The translations under genes and the position numbers were made by a program. Below the pieces are notes generated by a model, which saw nothing but the letters and a program-made list of their open reading frames with translations, was not told where the DNA came from and made no database searches. Shown in pieces: positions 1 to 20,693 of a stretch of 64,000 bases of DNA. The DNA is from Epiperipatus broadwayi. Taxonomy: Eukaryota > Onychophora > Udeonychophora > Euonychophora > Peripatidae. Within the stretch, counting starts at the first letter, position 1; each line of letters starts with the position of its first letter. The DNA is taken from assembly GCA_028023455.1 (NCBI GenBank), contig JAQFVV010012536.1, forward strand, positions 1,694,001-1,758,000, written 5' to 3'.

Positions 1-855
1 CATCTTTACACAAGATCATATGTATTATTTTCATATTTTTTTACTAAGATTGTTTGTCTACTTTTATATGACAGTGGCTCCACCTTTGGGGGACATACAC
101 TAAACTAATACAAACTAATCTGTAATATATATATATATATATGCATTTTTTTAAACATATATATATATTGTGCTATTTCTGTATAAATAAATATATACAT
201 AAATATATATTTTTCAAAATTTGAAAAAACTAATGAGAGAGAAAATTTTGTTGAATAAAAGAAAATCCAGTTGACCATATAGAAATATTTTATAAAGTGA
301 ATAAATTGTTTAAAAAATGTAAATAGAAAAAGTCACATGATCATTAAAAATTGTATATATAGTAGAACCATGAACTACACCATATTTGCTTCAAAGCCCC
401 TTGTGCTTTGATGATAAACAGCAATTAGAATAGACTACATATTAAATTTATTGAATTGCATGGTATATGGTACTTTTCAGCATGCATATATATATATATA
501 TATAACATGGACACTTTTATATGTATAGTTGTAATATAAATCAAGATTATAGTGTAAATAAAATTTTAAAATAATAAGTTAATATTTTATATAGCGTGAT
601 GTTTTTTAAACTGTAATAATAATCAGTTATTTGTTACATTTTCATTTACCATTGTCAAACTCCCTCCACTTACAACTTTGACACCATCCATTTCTGATAA
701 ATACACTAATGATTATTACTAATCATTTTCGAAACTAGAGATTATCTCTAGCTCAGATATAAACTGTAAACCTCAGTTAAAGATTAATATATCTGATTTT
801 TTAAATTTACACACACGGAGTTATTCACCTTTCTCTGTCCCGTATGTATTATCTT
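1..855. other. AT-rich intergenic DNA, no gene seen
   Basis: No reading frame longer than about 60 codons and no RNA gene could be recognised. The stretch holds short (TA)n runs near 127-142, 158-168 and 486-504 and otherwise unstructured AT-rich sequence. Confidence 0.6.
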
Positions 856-929
856 TATAGAAATAATAAACACTTTCATACTTCCCCATTCTTTTTAATT
901 TCATATAAATAAAGATACAATAAAAGACA

Positions 930-992
930 AATGACCCCCAAGATGCATTTCGTGCTGAACCAGCACTTGTCAGTTGGCCCACAATTTACTCT
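930..992 (-). ncRNA. Decayed hammerhead ribozyme copy
   Basis: Read on the minus strand, this arm has the same stem II (TGC/GCA) and GAAA, but the first core strand is CTGACAAG. The catalytic G8 is therefore replaced by A. Outer stem I is also lost. It is the mirror arm of the intact copy at 1036-1090. Confidence 0.6.
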
Positions 993-1035
993 AGATAAAT
1001 ACTTTGCATATAATAAAGATATATATGAGAGATAG

Positions 1036-1090
1036 TGACCTGGGCCAACTGATGAGTGCTGGTTCTGCACGAAATGCATCTTGGGGGTCA
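1036..1090 (+). ncRNA. Type I hammerhead ribozyme, core intact
   Basis: The core is CTGATGAG at 1049-1056 and GAAA at 1071-1074, with stem II formed by G-TGC and GCA-C around a 7-nt loop. Inner stem I is CCAA (1045-1048) with TTGG (1081-1084). There is an internal loop TGGG opposite one G, then outer stem I TGACC (1036-1040) with GGTCA (1086-1090). Stem III is the palindrome ATGCAT, with no loop of its own, followed by C1080 as the cleavage-site nucleotide. All conserved hammerhead core positions (C3, U4, G5, A6, G8, A9, G12, A13, A14, A15.1-U16.1, H17) are present. Activity is inferred, not shown. Confidence 0.75.
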
Positions 1091-1164
1091 TTTGTCTTTT
1101 ATTGTATTTTTATTTATATGAAATTAAAAAGAATGGGAAAGTATGAAAGTGTTTATTATTTCTA

Positions 1165-1753
1165 TAATAATAATCAGCCATTAAGCTAATGCACATGTGC
1201 TTTGTGGATTTTAACTATAAATGAATACTCTCACTTTCCAAGCACAAGATAAAGTCTTTGTGAAAAGATAGAATGAATCCATTTATCCTTTCAACACAAA
1301 TGTTTAAGTATGGGCAAATCTTAAGTATTTGGAAATGAGAGCATGAATATATTAAACAATCACTTTAAATTACCTTTACTATGCCTGAATGAATGATGCT
1401 TGTGAAATTTACTAGAATTTATGATACATCATTCTTGGTTGAAATTAAACATAACTTATTTACATATGTTTAATTTCAACTAAGAATGGCATATTGTAAA
1501 TTCTAGTAAATTTTGCAAGCATCATTCATTCAGGCATAGTAAAGGTAATTTAAAGTGATTGTTTAATATCTTCACACTCTCATTTCCAAATACTTAAGAT
1601 TTGCCCATACTTGAACATTTGGGCTAAAAGAATACATGGATTCATTCTATCATTTCACAAAGACTTTATCTTGAGCTTGAAAAGTGAGAGTATTCATTTA
1701 TAGTTAAAATCCACAAAGCGCATGTGCATTAGCTTAATGGCCGATTATTATTA
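1165..1753. repeat. Long foldback element, about 589 bp
   Basis: Arms 1165-1452 and 1466-1753 are reverse complements with few mismatches around a 13-bp loop. The centre is the 15-mer at 1438-1452 against 1466-1480. No open reading frame and no recognisable transposase lie inside. It abuts the ribozyme foldback directly. Its size and near-perfect pairing fit a foldback-type MITE or a palindrome formed by template switching. The transposon family is not recognised. Confidence 0.85.
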
Positions 1754-3192
<1,439 letters not shown>

Positions 3193-3724
3193 CAATAGGT
3201 AACTGAGCGGTAATATATTTTTTCTGTGTGTTACGTGATATACTGACGTACATGATTCATTAACAATTGTTTATTTACTTGTAGCATGACATTGGTAGAA
3301 TTATTACCAATGCATGATTAGTGTTCTTTTCACTTTTCAAGCAATTAGTTTTCCGCTTGAAAAATGACCTTTTAAATATTTAATGCAGTCGTAATGACTT
3401 ACACTGTAAGTAATTAGTAAGAAAGTTACCGATCCGTTCGAGAGTCGCAAATTTTAGTTAGACGAGTTAAATGGTTAAGCATAAATATAATGTAATGACT
3501 AAAGATGTTTTTATTACTACCACCTTGTTATGTATTAAAATGTGTATATATATGTAAGTACAAATAATTAAATTAGATATTGAAGAATTTATTCCTGTTA
3601 CACATGGAACTGATTTTTTTAGCATTATGAAAATAATAAGATAATTAAACAAATTAATTATTTCATTGCTAAGAGCAGTTAATATATATAGCTTTTAATA
3701 TCTTTTCAAATAATTTGAAAAACA
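3193..3724. other. Intergenic DNA, no gene seen
   Basis: AT-rich, with no recognised coding or RNA feature. Confidence 0.5.
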
Positions 3725-4215
3725 GATGAGTAAATATCAGAAGCTAATTACATCTATGTGTTTGAAAAGAAAGGTTTTTAATAAATGTGTTTTACCAGTT
3801 CTTACTTATGGATCTGAGACTTGGACACTTAATAGAAGAGCAATACAGAGACTTCAGACAACTCAAAGAAGTATGAAGAGATGCATGTTGGGTAACAAGA
3901 AGAGATCGAAAACGCAATATATGGGTAAGAGATGTTACTGACCTCGTTGAAAAAATTAAAAGACTGAAGTGGAGTTGGACTGGACATATTGCTAGAAGAG
4001 ATGATAATAGATGGACAATTGAAATCTTAAACTGGAGTCCAAGAGATTGTAAAAGACCCAGAAAGATACCACATGTGAGATGGATGGATGAAATAAGAAA
4101 GTGTGCAGGGATGATGTGGAGAAGAGGAGCTAAAGATCAGAGAAGATGGATTGAACCTGGAGAGACCTTCATCCTGCAGTGGACTGATAATGGTTGATGA
4201 TGATCATGATGATAG
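3725..4215 (+). mobile_element. RTE-type LINE, 3' end fragment
   Basis: The conceptual protein begins in the C-terminal part of an RTE reverse transcriptase (motif VFNKCVLPVLTYGSETW). After a frameshift near 3895-3910 it continues through the family's signature tail: IWVRDVTDLVEK, then LKWSWTGHIARRDDNRW, then GETFILQWTDNG and a stop. These phrases are typical of metazoan RTE elements, whose ORF ends this way. The element ends in a short TGATGATGATCATGATGAT-like tail (4196-4215), as RTE elements do. The 5' part is missing, consistent with 5' truncation at insertion. It is non-functional. Three further copies of this 3' end lie on the minus strand at 4762, 47100 and 48085. Confidence 0.9.
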
Positions 4216-4285
4216 TAAACACCCTCTTATTTCTATTTATTTAGACTTAAAACTATGATATCATAGTCTTTATTATACTATTATG

Positions 4286-4372
4286 GTTTGGCCAATTCGT
4301 AGAGCATCCAACTTGGGATCGGAGACCCTAGGATCGATTCTGGGGCTCAAACTTTTTATGAACTTCCGAGCA
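4286..4372 (+). repeat. tRNA-like SINE head
   Basis: This has a tRNA-like order: a D-arm segment GGCCAATTCGTAGAGCA, an anticodon-arm-like hairpin around CTTGGGA, and a B-box-like GGATCGATTC. It is degenerate and followed by TTTATGAACTT, which also follows the second tRNA-like unit 250 bp downstream. It is probably a SINE copy and not a working tRNA. Confidence 0.5.
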
Positions 4373-4541
4373 ATAAAGCCTTTAGCACTTTTTAATGGTC
4401 TTTATTAAATCAGTGGATTACATTTTATGCTACAATATTGATATTTTGGGCAGACAGAGGAAACCATTTAGAACATCTTTTGAATAATGATTCAGAAAAT
4501 TCATATATGATTGCATTTAATAATATACCGATATTTGGCAC

Positions 4542-4662
4542 AATTTGGCTTAATTGGTAGAGCACCAGACTTGCGATCAGGAAGTCCCAGGATCAATTCT
4601 TGCACTTGCAGAACTGGCGCTCTGATATCTTATGAACTTACAAACAATCATGCCACATGTTT
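4542..4662 (+). repeat. tRNA-like SINE copy
   Basis: It contains an A-box-like TTGGCTTAATTGGTAGAGCA, an anticodon-arm-like hairpin with loop CTTGCGA (Ala-like TGC) and a B-box-like GGATCAATTC. Downstream TATGAACTT is shared with the unit at 4286-4372. The acceptor stem is not intact, so a SINE is more likely than a tRNA gene. Confidence 0.5.
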
Positions 4663-4761
4663 TTTTTATATAAGTAATGTGTTCCAGTAAAAATATCTGG
4701 TAACTGGTTATCTATGGCTATGTCATCTGCAGTGCCATTACAGAATCAATGATATTTTACA

Positions 4762-4969
4762 TAATGATCATCATCATTATCAACCATTATCAATCCACTG
4801 CAGGATGAAGGTCTCTCCAATTTCAATCCATCTTCTCCAATCTCTAGCATCTCTTTTCCACATCACCCCTGCACACTTTCTTATTTCATCCATCCATCTC
4901 ACATGTGGTCTCTTTCTGGGTCTTTTACAATCTCTTTGAATCCAGTTTAAGATTTCAATTGTCCATTAT
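4762..4969 (-). mobile_element. RTE-type LINE 3' end, interrupted by another LINE
   Basis: Reverse complement of the RTE terminal segment also seen at 4030-4210. It codes for the family's last residues (RWMDEIRK, GETF, then the termination region) and ends in an ATGATGATCATT-like tail at 4762-4775. It stops abruptly at about 4969, where the (ATT)-flanked CR1/Jockey-type fragment begins. Either this copy was truncated or that LINE landed in it. Confidence 0.8.
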
Positions 4970-4974
4970 TATTA

Positions 4975-6083
<1,109 letters not shown>

Positions 6084-7492
6084 GCTCGAATTTTTGAAAG
6101 ATGTTTGTATAATAAAATTATCTTGGATGTCTCTAAGGTTTTGGCACCAGAGCAGCATGGATTTTTGCCTAATAGGTCCATTGAAACAAATTTGCTAACT
6201 ATTTTTGATCACATTTCAAATTCAATTGAAAATCAATCTAGGTTAGATGTTGTTTATTTTGATATGTCCAAGGCTTTTGATAGAGTTAATCATAAAATTC
6301 TTCTTCAGAAGCTTTGTAGGTTAGGTTTTTCTAAATTATTAATTAATTGGTTTGACTCTTTTCTTAGGGATAGAATGTCTTGTGTGAGGTTTAATGGTAA
6401 ATTGTCATTACCTTATTATTGCTTCACTGGGGTGCCTCAAGGCAGTGTTCTTGCACCTTTATTATTTAATGTATACATTGATGACCTAAAAACATGCATT
6501 AAATTTTCACATCTTCTATGTTATGCAGATGATTGCAAAATTTTTAGGCATATTTATTCTATTAATGACTGTTTTTTACTTCAAAGTGATATAGATAATT
6601 TCTTGAATTGGTGTGAATATAATTATATAGATATAAATATGGATAAGTGCTCCATTGTCTCTTACTCTAGAAAATCTGAAGTCTTAAGGTTTTCCTATTA
6701 TATTGGGGACTCTAAAATTATAACAAATGATCATCAAAGAGATCTCGGAATAATATTTTCCAATAATGGATCTTTTCATAATCACATTAATTTTATGGTG
6801 AATAAATCTCTTAAAATTGTAGGAGCTATTTACAGATATGGAAAAGCATTTAATAAATTTACAAAGATTAAACTTTTTATATCCTTAGTTCTTCCCATCT
6901 TGGAGTATGGTTCAATTATATGGAATCCTCATAACAGGACAGATATCATAAGAATTCAGTCTGTTTTTGACAAATTTGCAAAATTAAATAGTTTAAGTAA
7001 TGAACACTATATTGATTTACTACTGAGACGAAAAACAAGAGATCTCAAACTTCTTCATAAATTCATCTCCCAGAATATTTCTGTATCTAATTTGCTTTCT
7101 AACTTAGGTATTAAAAAAAAATTATAATACTGGTACTCATAATGTTTTTGAACTGAAAAATTGTAAATCTGATGTATTAAGATTTTCCCCTTTATTTCGT
7201 TTACCTAGAACTTATAACAAAGATTTTGGTAATGATGATGTTTTTAATTTGGATTTTAAACAATTCACTCAAGTCCTCATAAAAAAATATTATCCTTAAT
7301 TTCATTTGATATATTGCCTTTTTATTTATTTGTGCATTTTATTGATTTTCTATTTTATTGGTATTATTTATTTTATTATTATTATTATTATTATTTTTAA
7401 TGCTTATTTAGATTTGTATTACTGTGCAATCTATAATTGGCTAAATGCTGTTGATATGTACATTAAATAAATAAAGAATTGAATTGAATTGA
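6084..7492 (+). mobile_element. CR1/Jockey-type LINE with reverse transcriptase, 5'-truncated
   Basis: An open frame from 6084 carries most reverse-transcriptase motifs in order: ARIFERCLYNKI, then QHGFLPNRS, then FDMSKAFDRVNH, then GVPQGSVLAPLLFNVYIDDL, then CYADDCKIF (catalytic YADD at 6522-6533), then DLGIIFS, then LPILEYGSIIWNP. The frame breaks in an A-run at about 7110-7120 and resumes in another frame to a stop at 7298-7300 (IKKYYP). The 3' UTR holds AATAAA near 7465 and ends in three GAATT units that pass into the next triplet array. The endonuclease domain is missing (5' truncation), so it is not autonomous. Confidence 0.9.
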
Positions 7493-14867
<7,375 letters not shown>

Positions 14868-14983
14868 TTTTTTTCCCATATGTCATAGCATCAGCCGGAA
14901 CGCGAACCCACAACCATCTGCAACCAACTACTTGCTTGCAAGGCAGCTGCGATGACCTCTCGGCTAACAATGCTTTTTGTCAA
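14868..14983 (-). mobile_element. Short tRNA-derived SINE
   Basis: The minus strand reads as a tRNA-like unit with TTAGCCGAGAGGTCATCGC, the anticodon arm CAGCTGCCTTGCAAG, an expanded variable region and a B-box-like GGGTTCGCGTTCC. It ends GCTGATGCTATGACATATG and an A-run (T-run at 14867-14874 on plus). The same ending motif (GCTNTGACATAT, then A-run) occurs in the other short SINEs of this window. Confidence 0.7.
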
Positions 14984-14989
14984 CTTCTA

Positions 14990-15312
14990 CCAAAACGTGA
15001 GTTAGAAATGAAAAACAAATCTTATGCATATGTGTAATGTGATGGTAATAGCTATTCCATAGTGCATTTCATGTTTCATTTAATCTTTAAAAAATTTTTG
15101 AGATTATAATGACAATAATTTGGAAATAAAATTGATAACTCATGACAAAATAAGTTATCCATAAATGGTGTTGATTTTTATATATAGATTAATTAGTGCT
15201 AGAAGGTCTTTTTTATATAATCACTCTTTATAATTATTAGTAATCCAATACATATTAAGCTTTAAAATGCCAGAAGAAAGAAGAAAATTAATATTTTATT
15301 CATACATGGATA
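14990..15312. other. Intergenic DNA, no gene seen
   Basis: Nothing recognised. Confidence 0.5.
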
Positions 15313-15697
15313 AAAGGGATTTGAACCCAGGCATTCAAACTTCCTTCAGCTATCTATTCCATATTATATAACCAACACACGTGACCACACGCATATGGAA
15401 AAGATAAATGATCTCCAATACATATAGATTTTGTGCTGAACCAGCACTCATCAGTTGGTCTGAATCATTATATCTCACACATATACATATATAATCAGTA
15501 CTCGGTTTATATTAAGATAGCAAATTGTTGTGTGTGGTGAGATGATAATCCGGATCAATTGATTAGTTGTTGATTCAGCACAAAATACGTGTATTGGAGA
15601 TCATTTATCTTTTTCACACGTGTGTGATCATGTGTATCGGTTATATAAGACGGAATGGATAGCTGAAGAAAGTTTGAAAATCTGTGTTCAAATCTTT
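15313..15697. mobile_element. Foldback of two inverted hammerhead-repeat copies (pair B)
   Basis: Outer arms carry the B-box-like GGATTTGAACCC (left, inverted) and GTGTTCAAATC (right). Each inner arm has a hammerhead-like motif. In the left copy (minus strand, near 15437-15470) the core is CTGATGAGTGC...GCAC followed by AAAA, so G12 is lost. In the right copy (plus, near 15550-15596) it is TTGATTAG...CAAAA. Both are predicted inactive. Arms are about 170 bp around a ~50-bp centre containing CTCGGTTTATATTAAGATAG, which is shared with other copies. Confidence 0.8.
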
Positions 15698-16049
15698 AAT
15701 TACATTTTAAAGTTCGGTATTTATAATACACTAGTATTGATTCATGCGTGAATAGTAAAATATTTATATCTTTTTTATATAATTTTTTTTTCACAACACA
15801 AATATGGAATAATTTTTTCTTGTTTTTTTTTTTTACGATTATTATTATTTTGTTTTCTAAAATAAGTTTAAGAAGGAATTAATTGTTTATAAGTTTAATA
15901 AAAAGAATATCTCTCTTATCTTGTGGAAAACATGAGTCACTTTTATGTCATGAATAGCTCAACACATCCCTCTATATAATAGTGTAACAAACAATAACAC
16001 ATATAATTCCAAATAAACATAACATGATACCAGCTTGCACACCGCTGTT

Positions 16050-19000
16050 AAGCAGTAGTGTAATGTAATGCACTGTGACTTCTTATATAGAGTCAGGAAT
16101 CTCTCAGCAACTATGCCCATTCTCCTTTATCTTGCTCCATCCCATTTCTACAACATAAGCTTTGTCAACTCCATGGCCTTTATATCTAAGTTACCCTTTA
16201 TCTTTTCCCAAATACAGCATAAAAACCAACAACCCACTTTCTGCATAATCACTTTGTTTATATTTATTCTTCCACAACTTCATTATTTGTACCCTTTTTG
16301 CTATCAGGCATTTAAATTCAATTAACAGATGCCTAACATTTTCTATACCTTCCTTACACAACTTACAGACTAAATCACCCACATTTTTCAATTTATGTGT
16401 ATATTCTAGGGGTACCCAACCTTTTTGTACTCAAGAGCACATTCTATAATACCGGCCAAGTGGCAGGCACCATTTATTTTTCCAACCAGGTGGTGGGCAC
16501 CATTTATTTTTCAATGTAAATTTATATATATTGGATATTGCTAATAATACACATAATGCACAAAAAAATGTTTATTTCAAAAATAAAATTTTAACTTATA
16601 ATTAACGTTTATATTTTTATTCTGTAAAAGTATAGTATGCCCTACAATTTGATTACAATATAATACAATAATTTATAAGAAATTTTAAAAATTAAATTTA
16701 TTTGTATCAGATAAATAATTTTTTATCGTGTTCGGATAGCGGCGGGCACCATGGTGCCCACGGGCATAGGGTTGGGGACCCCTGGTATATTCCTTTGTTG
16801 CTAAAGATCCCATTTGAGCCTTAAACAGTAAACTACTTTTCTTACTATTATCATAAATTAACTCACACCCAAAATTCCATTTACTTCTATATATATTACT
16901 CTCCATCCTAGTCCTCCATTTCTCCAACTCCCTATTTTTTATTAATGCATCTATTCATTTATCCCATTCCTTAACACTATAACACTCAACAATTCTCCTA
17001 AAGCATTCATCCCACCTTTTGTATAAGTATACTGACAGAAAGTCTTTATCCAAATCTTCTACATATCACATTACCTTTCTCACCCATCTTGTTACATGCC
17101 CTTTATTTATAACCCAATTAAATACTATTTTGACTATTCTTTTAGTATCCATAAACGGCAATGTTCCGAACATTTTCATTTTGCTTTTTGCATCTCCCAT
17201 ATAAAAACTTGTCCATCTTATTTCTCTTTGAATTGCCTAACTTTGCCATCCACACAAATGCATCTAATGCATGTCTTCCTACTTTTCTTTGTACTTTTTC
17301 TAAGTAATCTAATACACCTTTACTAACACATAACACATCACTACCATATATTAACCCTGCTACTGCCACTCCCTTCCATACAATTCTAGCTACATCATAT
17401 TTATTATATGAGAATACTGTTAATTTCTTTATCAATCTCTTTTGGTTCTTTGCTTCATTTATCAATTTTTTCTCTCATTTATCCAAACAATTTCTCTAAT
17501 TATTTAAGACAATTTCCAAATAGTTATATCTATTCATCATACTTAACTTTATATCCCCCAATAAAAATTATTTGTCTTCTCTCTTCCCAGTATTAATCAT
17601 CATTACTTTTGATTTTTCTTCACTAAATTTAATCCCCATCTCTTCTGCAAACAAAAAAACATCTGCAAATAAAAGACTCAACAATGTATATACTTCCCTA
17701 CCACCTATTAATGATATCTCTACCCCTCTTCCTAGTCTTTCTATTGCTCTCTCCATTTCTCTCAAATAAAACAAAAACAAAATAGGTAACATAGAGCATC
17801 CTTGTCTTAGTCCTGCCCATTTTTAACTTTAATTGATTCTATTATATGTATAGTAATTATTTTCGTATAATTTCTTAATAATATCCACTAAAGCTCCATC
17901 CATTTACAAATGTACTAAACTTATCCAAAATCTATTTCTATTTACTCTATCATATGCCTTCTCTATATCTATTAAAACCATATACAACTGTTGACCTGTA
18001 TTGCAACTCATATCCATAAGTTGTGTAACTCAAATAAACTATCTCCTATATGCCTCTCTGATAGAAAACCTTCTTGCATTTCTTCTACTATATTATTTTC
18101 TTCCATCCATTTTTCCTTCTAGCTACCATATATGAGAAAACTTTATATAGCACTGATGTTACCGCTATCAGTCTATAATTGTTTAACTTTCTACGATCCT
18201 TACCCTTTCCTTTAAATAGTAGCCTTACTCTTGTATTATTTCAACTACTTGGAAAATATCTCTTCTTTGCCATCTTATTAAAACATGATAATAATTTTAA
18301 TTTTGCCCTATATCCTACATTCATTACCATCTCTACTGCCCATCCATCTAAACTTCTTGCCTTTCAACTTTTCAATTTCTTCCCTGCCTCATTCAATTCA
18401 CTTTCTGTAAACCTAATATTCCCATTAGTATATGTTTTTATGTTTGCTATCACTCTGTCCTTCTCATCTAACATCTTTTCTATACCCATTACATACTTAT
18501 TTAAAATTATATCTAATTTTTCTCTAGAGATACACTCTATTCCCTCATTGACTAGTAATACTATTTTTCTCTCCCCTACATTCCATCTTTTAATGTATTT
18601 CCTAAATTTTTTACTCCTATCTCTTTCACTTTCATTAATATCCTCCAACAATTTGCTATTCAATTTCATTCTCTCTCTATAATTATTTATTTTAGCCAAC
18701 TTCTTTTTTTCTAAGTATTTTTCCCATTTAGCATTAACATCTTTTTCACTTTCTTCTTTCTTAATAGCACACTTATATTTTCTGCATGTTTTTTTCCTCT
18801 CTTTTACACTTTTACTAACTCTCACTTTTCTATTACTTTTATTCTTCTGAATATTCTCACCTAAAACCCTATTTGCCACTTTGTTTATTACACCACACCA
18901 GTTCTTATACTCATCCCCAACACACTCTTCCAAAGTTTCTTTAACTTTTATTTTTATACTCTTCTACCTTATTCTTATCATTCACTCTTCATCCACATCT

Positions 19001-19500
19001 TTCTTTGTCGTTTCTACTTTTATTTTTATTTACCATCACCTTACTAACCATTTCTATTATAAAGAAGTTATGATCATTATTACATACTCTCTCTTCATTA
19101 TCAAACACCTTAATTTTCCGTACTTTATTTATTCCCTCTTTCTTTACTAATACATATTCTATTGTGTGGAATATATTATTTCTAGACCATGTGTATTGTC
19201 CCTCGTAAATATTTGATAAATTTACAATGCTCATATTTACTCTCTGACAAAAATTCTTCAAAAGCTGTCTATTCTTATTACCTACATCATCAATTTCTTC
19301 AATATGCCCATTCATATCCCCTATAGCTATTATTTTTTTCCCTTTTTTGAAACTCTGTATATCCTTAACTAGGCATTCATATATGCTACTGTTACACTTC
19401 ATTATAGTTTGATTATCTTCAGTGTCCATATACACTATAGTCACCGTCTTTTCTCGTCTTCCTAACCTTATCTCAAATCACAAATCTTCTTGACATTTAA
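16050..19500 (-). mobile_element. APE-type LINE with Cys knuckle, heavily broken
   Basis: Minus-strand fragments are collinear with a non-LTR retrotransposon. At 18989-19444 is an APE endonuclease part (AIGDMNGHI, then IEYVLV, then NDHNFFII). At 18364-18933 is a lysine-rich linker. An RT region around 17600-18180 has SERHIGDS, an IDIEKAYDR-like stretch in shifted frames and LLFADVFLFAE, where the second catalytic Asp of the usual ADD is Val. At 17142-17465 is the C-terminal region (GLIYGSDVLCVSKGVLDYLEKVQR). At 16191-16391 is a CKLC...H...C knuckle. A hAT-type MITE interrupts it at 16407-16784. Many frameshifts and a lost catalytic residue show it is dead. The clade is uncertain. Confidence 0.75.
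16399..16792. mobile_element. hAT-type MITE with 8-bp target duplication
   Basis: The element occupies 16407-16784. The left end is TAGGGGTACCCAACC and the right end, reverse-complemented, is CAGGGGTCCCCAACC. The direct repeat gtatattc flanks it at 16399-16406 and 16785-16792, the 8-bp duplication typical of hAT elements. It is 378 bp long with no transposase, so it is non-autonomous. Internal GGCACC-containing subrepeats lie near both ends. It sits inside the decayed LINE and is therefore younger. Confidence 0.92.
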
Positions 19501-19770
19501 CAGTATTTAAATATTATTTGACATAAAGTATTTTTATGACAGTTGTGCCACCTATGCAAGTTTTAATAATCAATAGATGCTGATAGTAGTGTGTATGTTG
19601 TTTTCGATATTCCTAGACTAGTTTCTAGCTTATGGTTTTCATCAATGAGCAATGGAGTTTGGAGCACTGGAACTGGATCCTTTGGATCTAATACATCTTT
19701 CCTCTAGCAGACCTTTTGTACATCTCAGTTTTACTCTCAATTTATTAGTCCAATTTTCAATCTAAGCCAG
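19501..19770. other. Possible Penelope-related inverted repeat
   Basis: The segment near 19595-19640 (ATATTCCTAGACTAGTTTCT) is an imperfect reverse complement of 20085-20125. A decayed pair of copies therefore flanks 19.6-20.1 kb. No open frame. Confidence 0.4.
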
Positions 19771-19771
19771 C

Positions 19772-19960
19772 ATGCTTGTATACAGGGTGGCAAGCAAAAA
19801 TAACAATTTTATAATAAAGTGCAGGCCAGACAAGCCTTGCGTGGTGTGCAGAGAACAGCATGAGTTGCGAAGGAGAGTTAAAGAGGCATGTTATATCATC
19901 TCTAACATCCATGCCATGAATAAAAAAGTAACATTTTATGCCATCTCCAGGAAGTGGTAA
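19772..19960 (+). pseudogene. Possible Penelope endonuclease C-terminal remnant
   Basis: A 62-codon frame whose second half, HELRRRVKEACYII followed by AMNK, resembles the region after the GIY-YIG endonuclease of Penelope-like elements (consensus of the type RxxKEAxxIxxxxxxxNxD). It is too short and diverged for a firm call. A related segment lies 300 bp downstream. Confidence 0.35.
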
Positions 19961-20255
19961 ATCTAGGTCAATGAAAATCTAGTCCACCCTAATTTGCATA
20001 TTTTGTTCCAGCTACATCTTGAAAATGAAGGCTTAGACCTTTGAAAGCACTTGAGTAAATTGATAAAAAGTTGACAAAGGCCACAAGCCAGAAACTAGTC
20101 TGGGGATATTGGATGAGTGCACTAGATGGGAATTTTATGCACAGGCCTTCTGGCATCCATTGATTACTCTAGCTTGCTGTGGGTGGCAATATGTATAGTG
20201 AGAGTTTTGCCTGTTTTAAGATCTATATTTAAACTCACATTTACTGCCATACAAT

Positions 20256-20370
20256 ATATTGAAAGAAATGATACAAAATGGAAAATTAGGGAAGCATGGT
20301 ATATAGCTAACCCCAATCTGCAAACTGCAAGGAATCACGATTCCTCCTCTCCGGATGAATTTACCTAAAT
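20256..20370 (+). pseudogene. Penelope-like element, endonuclease C-terminal remnant
   Basis: The frame reads IERNDTKWKIREAWYIA and then HDSSSPDEFT before TAA. It aligns with the ends of the Penelope endonuclease remnants at 32716-33060 (RDDRKSRMKEAWPIA, then KDSSIPLS) and 53690-53990 (EWNDRK, then KKAWSIA). Only this terminal part is recognisable; the GIY-YIG core is not seen upstream. Non-functional. Confidence 0.55.
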
Positions 20371-20693
20371 TTAAATACCATTGGCCTATATAAACATTCC
20401 ATTTTTTTCTTATTCTGATATAAGGACCCAATAAGCCATTGAAAGCACTAAGCTAAGCCATTGAAAGCACTAAGCTATTGTATTATTAATTTGCTTAGCT
20501 TCTCTGTTGACGCGTGCCAGGGCACTTAACATATATGACAAAATATTTACATAATAAATGTTTAATCATCCAGGTTAAAATTAAGTATCTCCATCAATTA
20601 TTTTAAAACAAAGTTGAATAAAAGTAAGTTATGAAACAAGAATAAATTCACTTACTTGTAATATTTTTTGCAGTATATGCTTTTTAGTGAAAT
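20371..20693. other. Intergenic, small tandem duplication
   Basis: A 22-bp unit (AAGCCATTGAAAGCACTAAG plus CT) occurs twice at about 20432-20475. Nothing else is recognised. Confidence 0.6.

Larger units (their letters stand above)
856..1166. repeat. Foldback of two inverted hammerhead-repeat copies (pair A)
   Basis: Left arm 856-981 and right arm 1041-1166 are near-perfect reverse complements of about 126 bp each, separated by a 59-bp spacer. Each arm carries one hammerhead-ribozyme-like motif, the right one on the plus strand (intact core) and the left one on the minus strand (decayed core). The sequence outside the ribozyme differs from the other copies in the window, so this may be a distinct subfamily. 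It encodes nothing convincing; the short frames across it are mirror images of each other. Confidence 0.85.

Noticed and set aside
876-1189. Two overlapping opposite-strand frames with similar peptides
   Set aside because: They arise because both strands of one palindrome are read; no protein is implied.
18179-19150. Plus-strand hydrophobic frames that look like membrane proteins
   Set aside because: They are antisense to the lysine-rich linker of the minus-strand LINE; AT-rich antisense frames give Phe/Leu/Ile-rich peptides.
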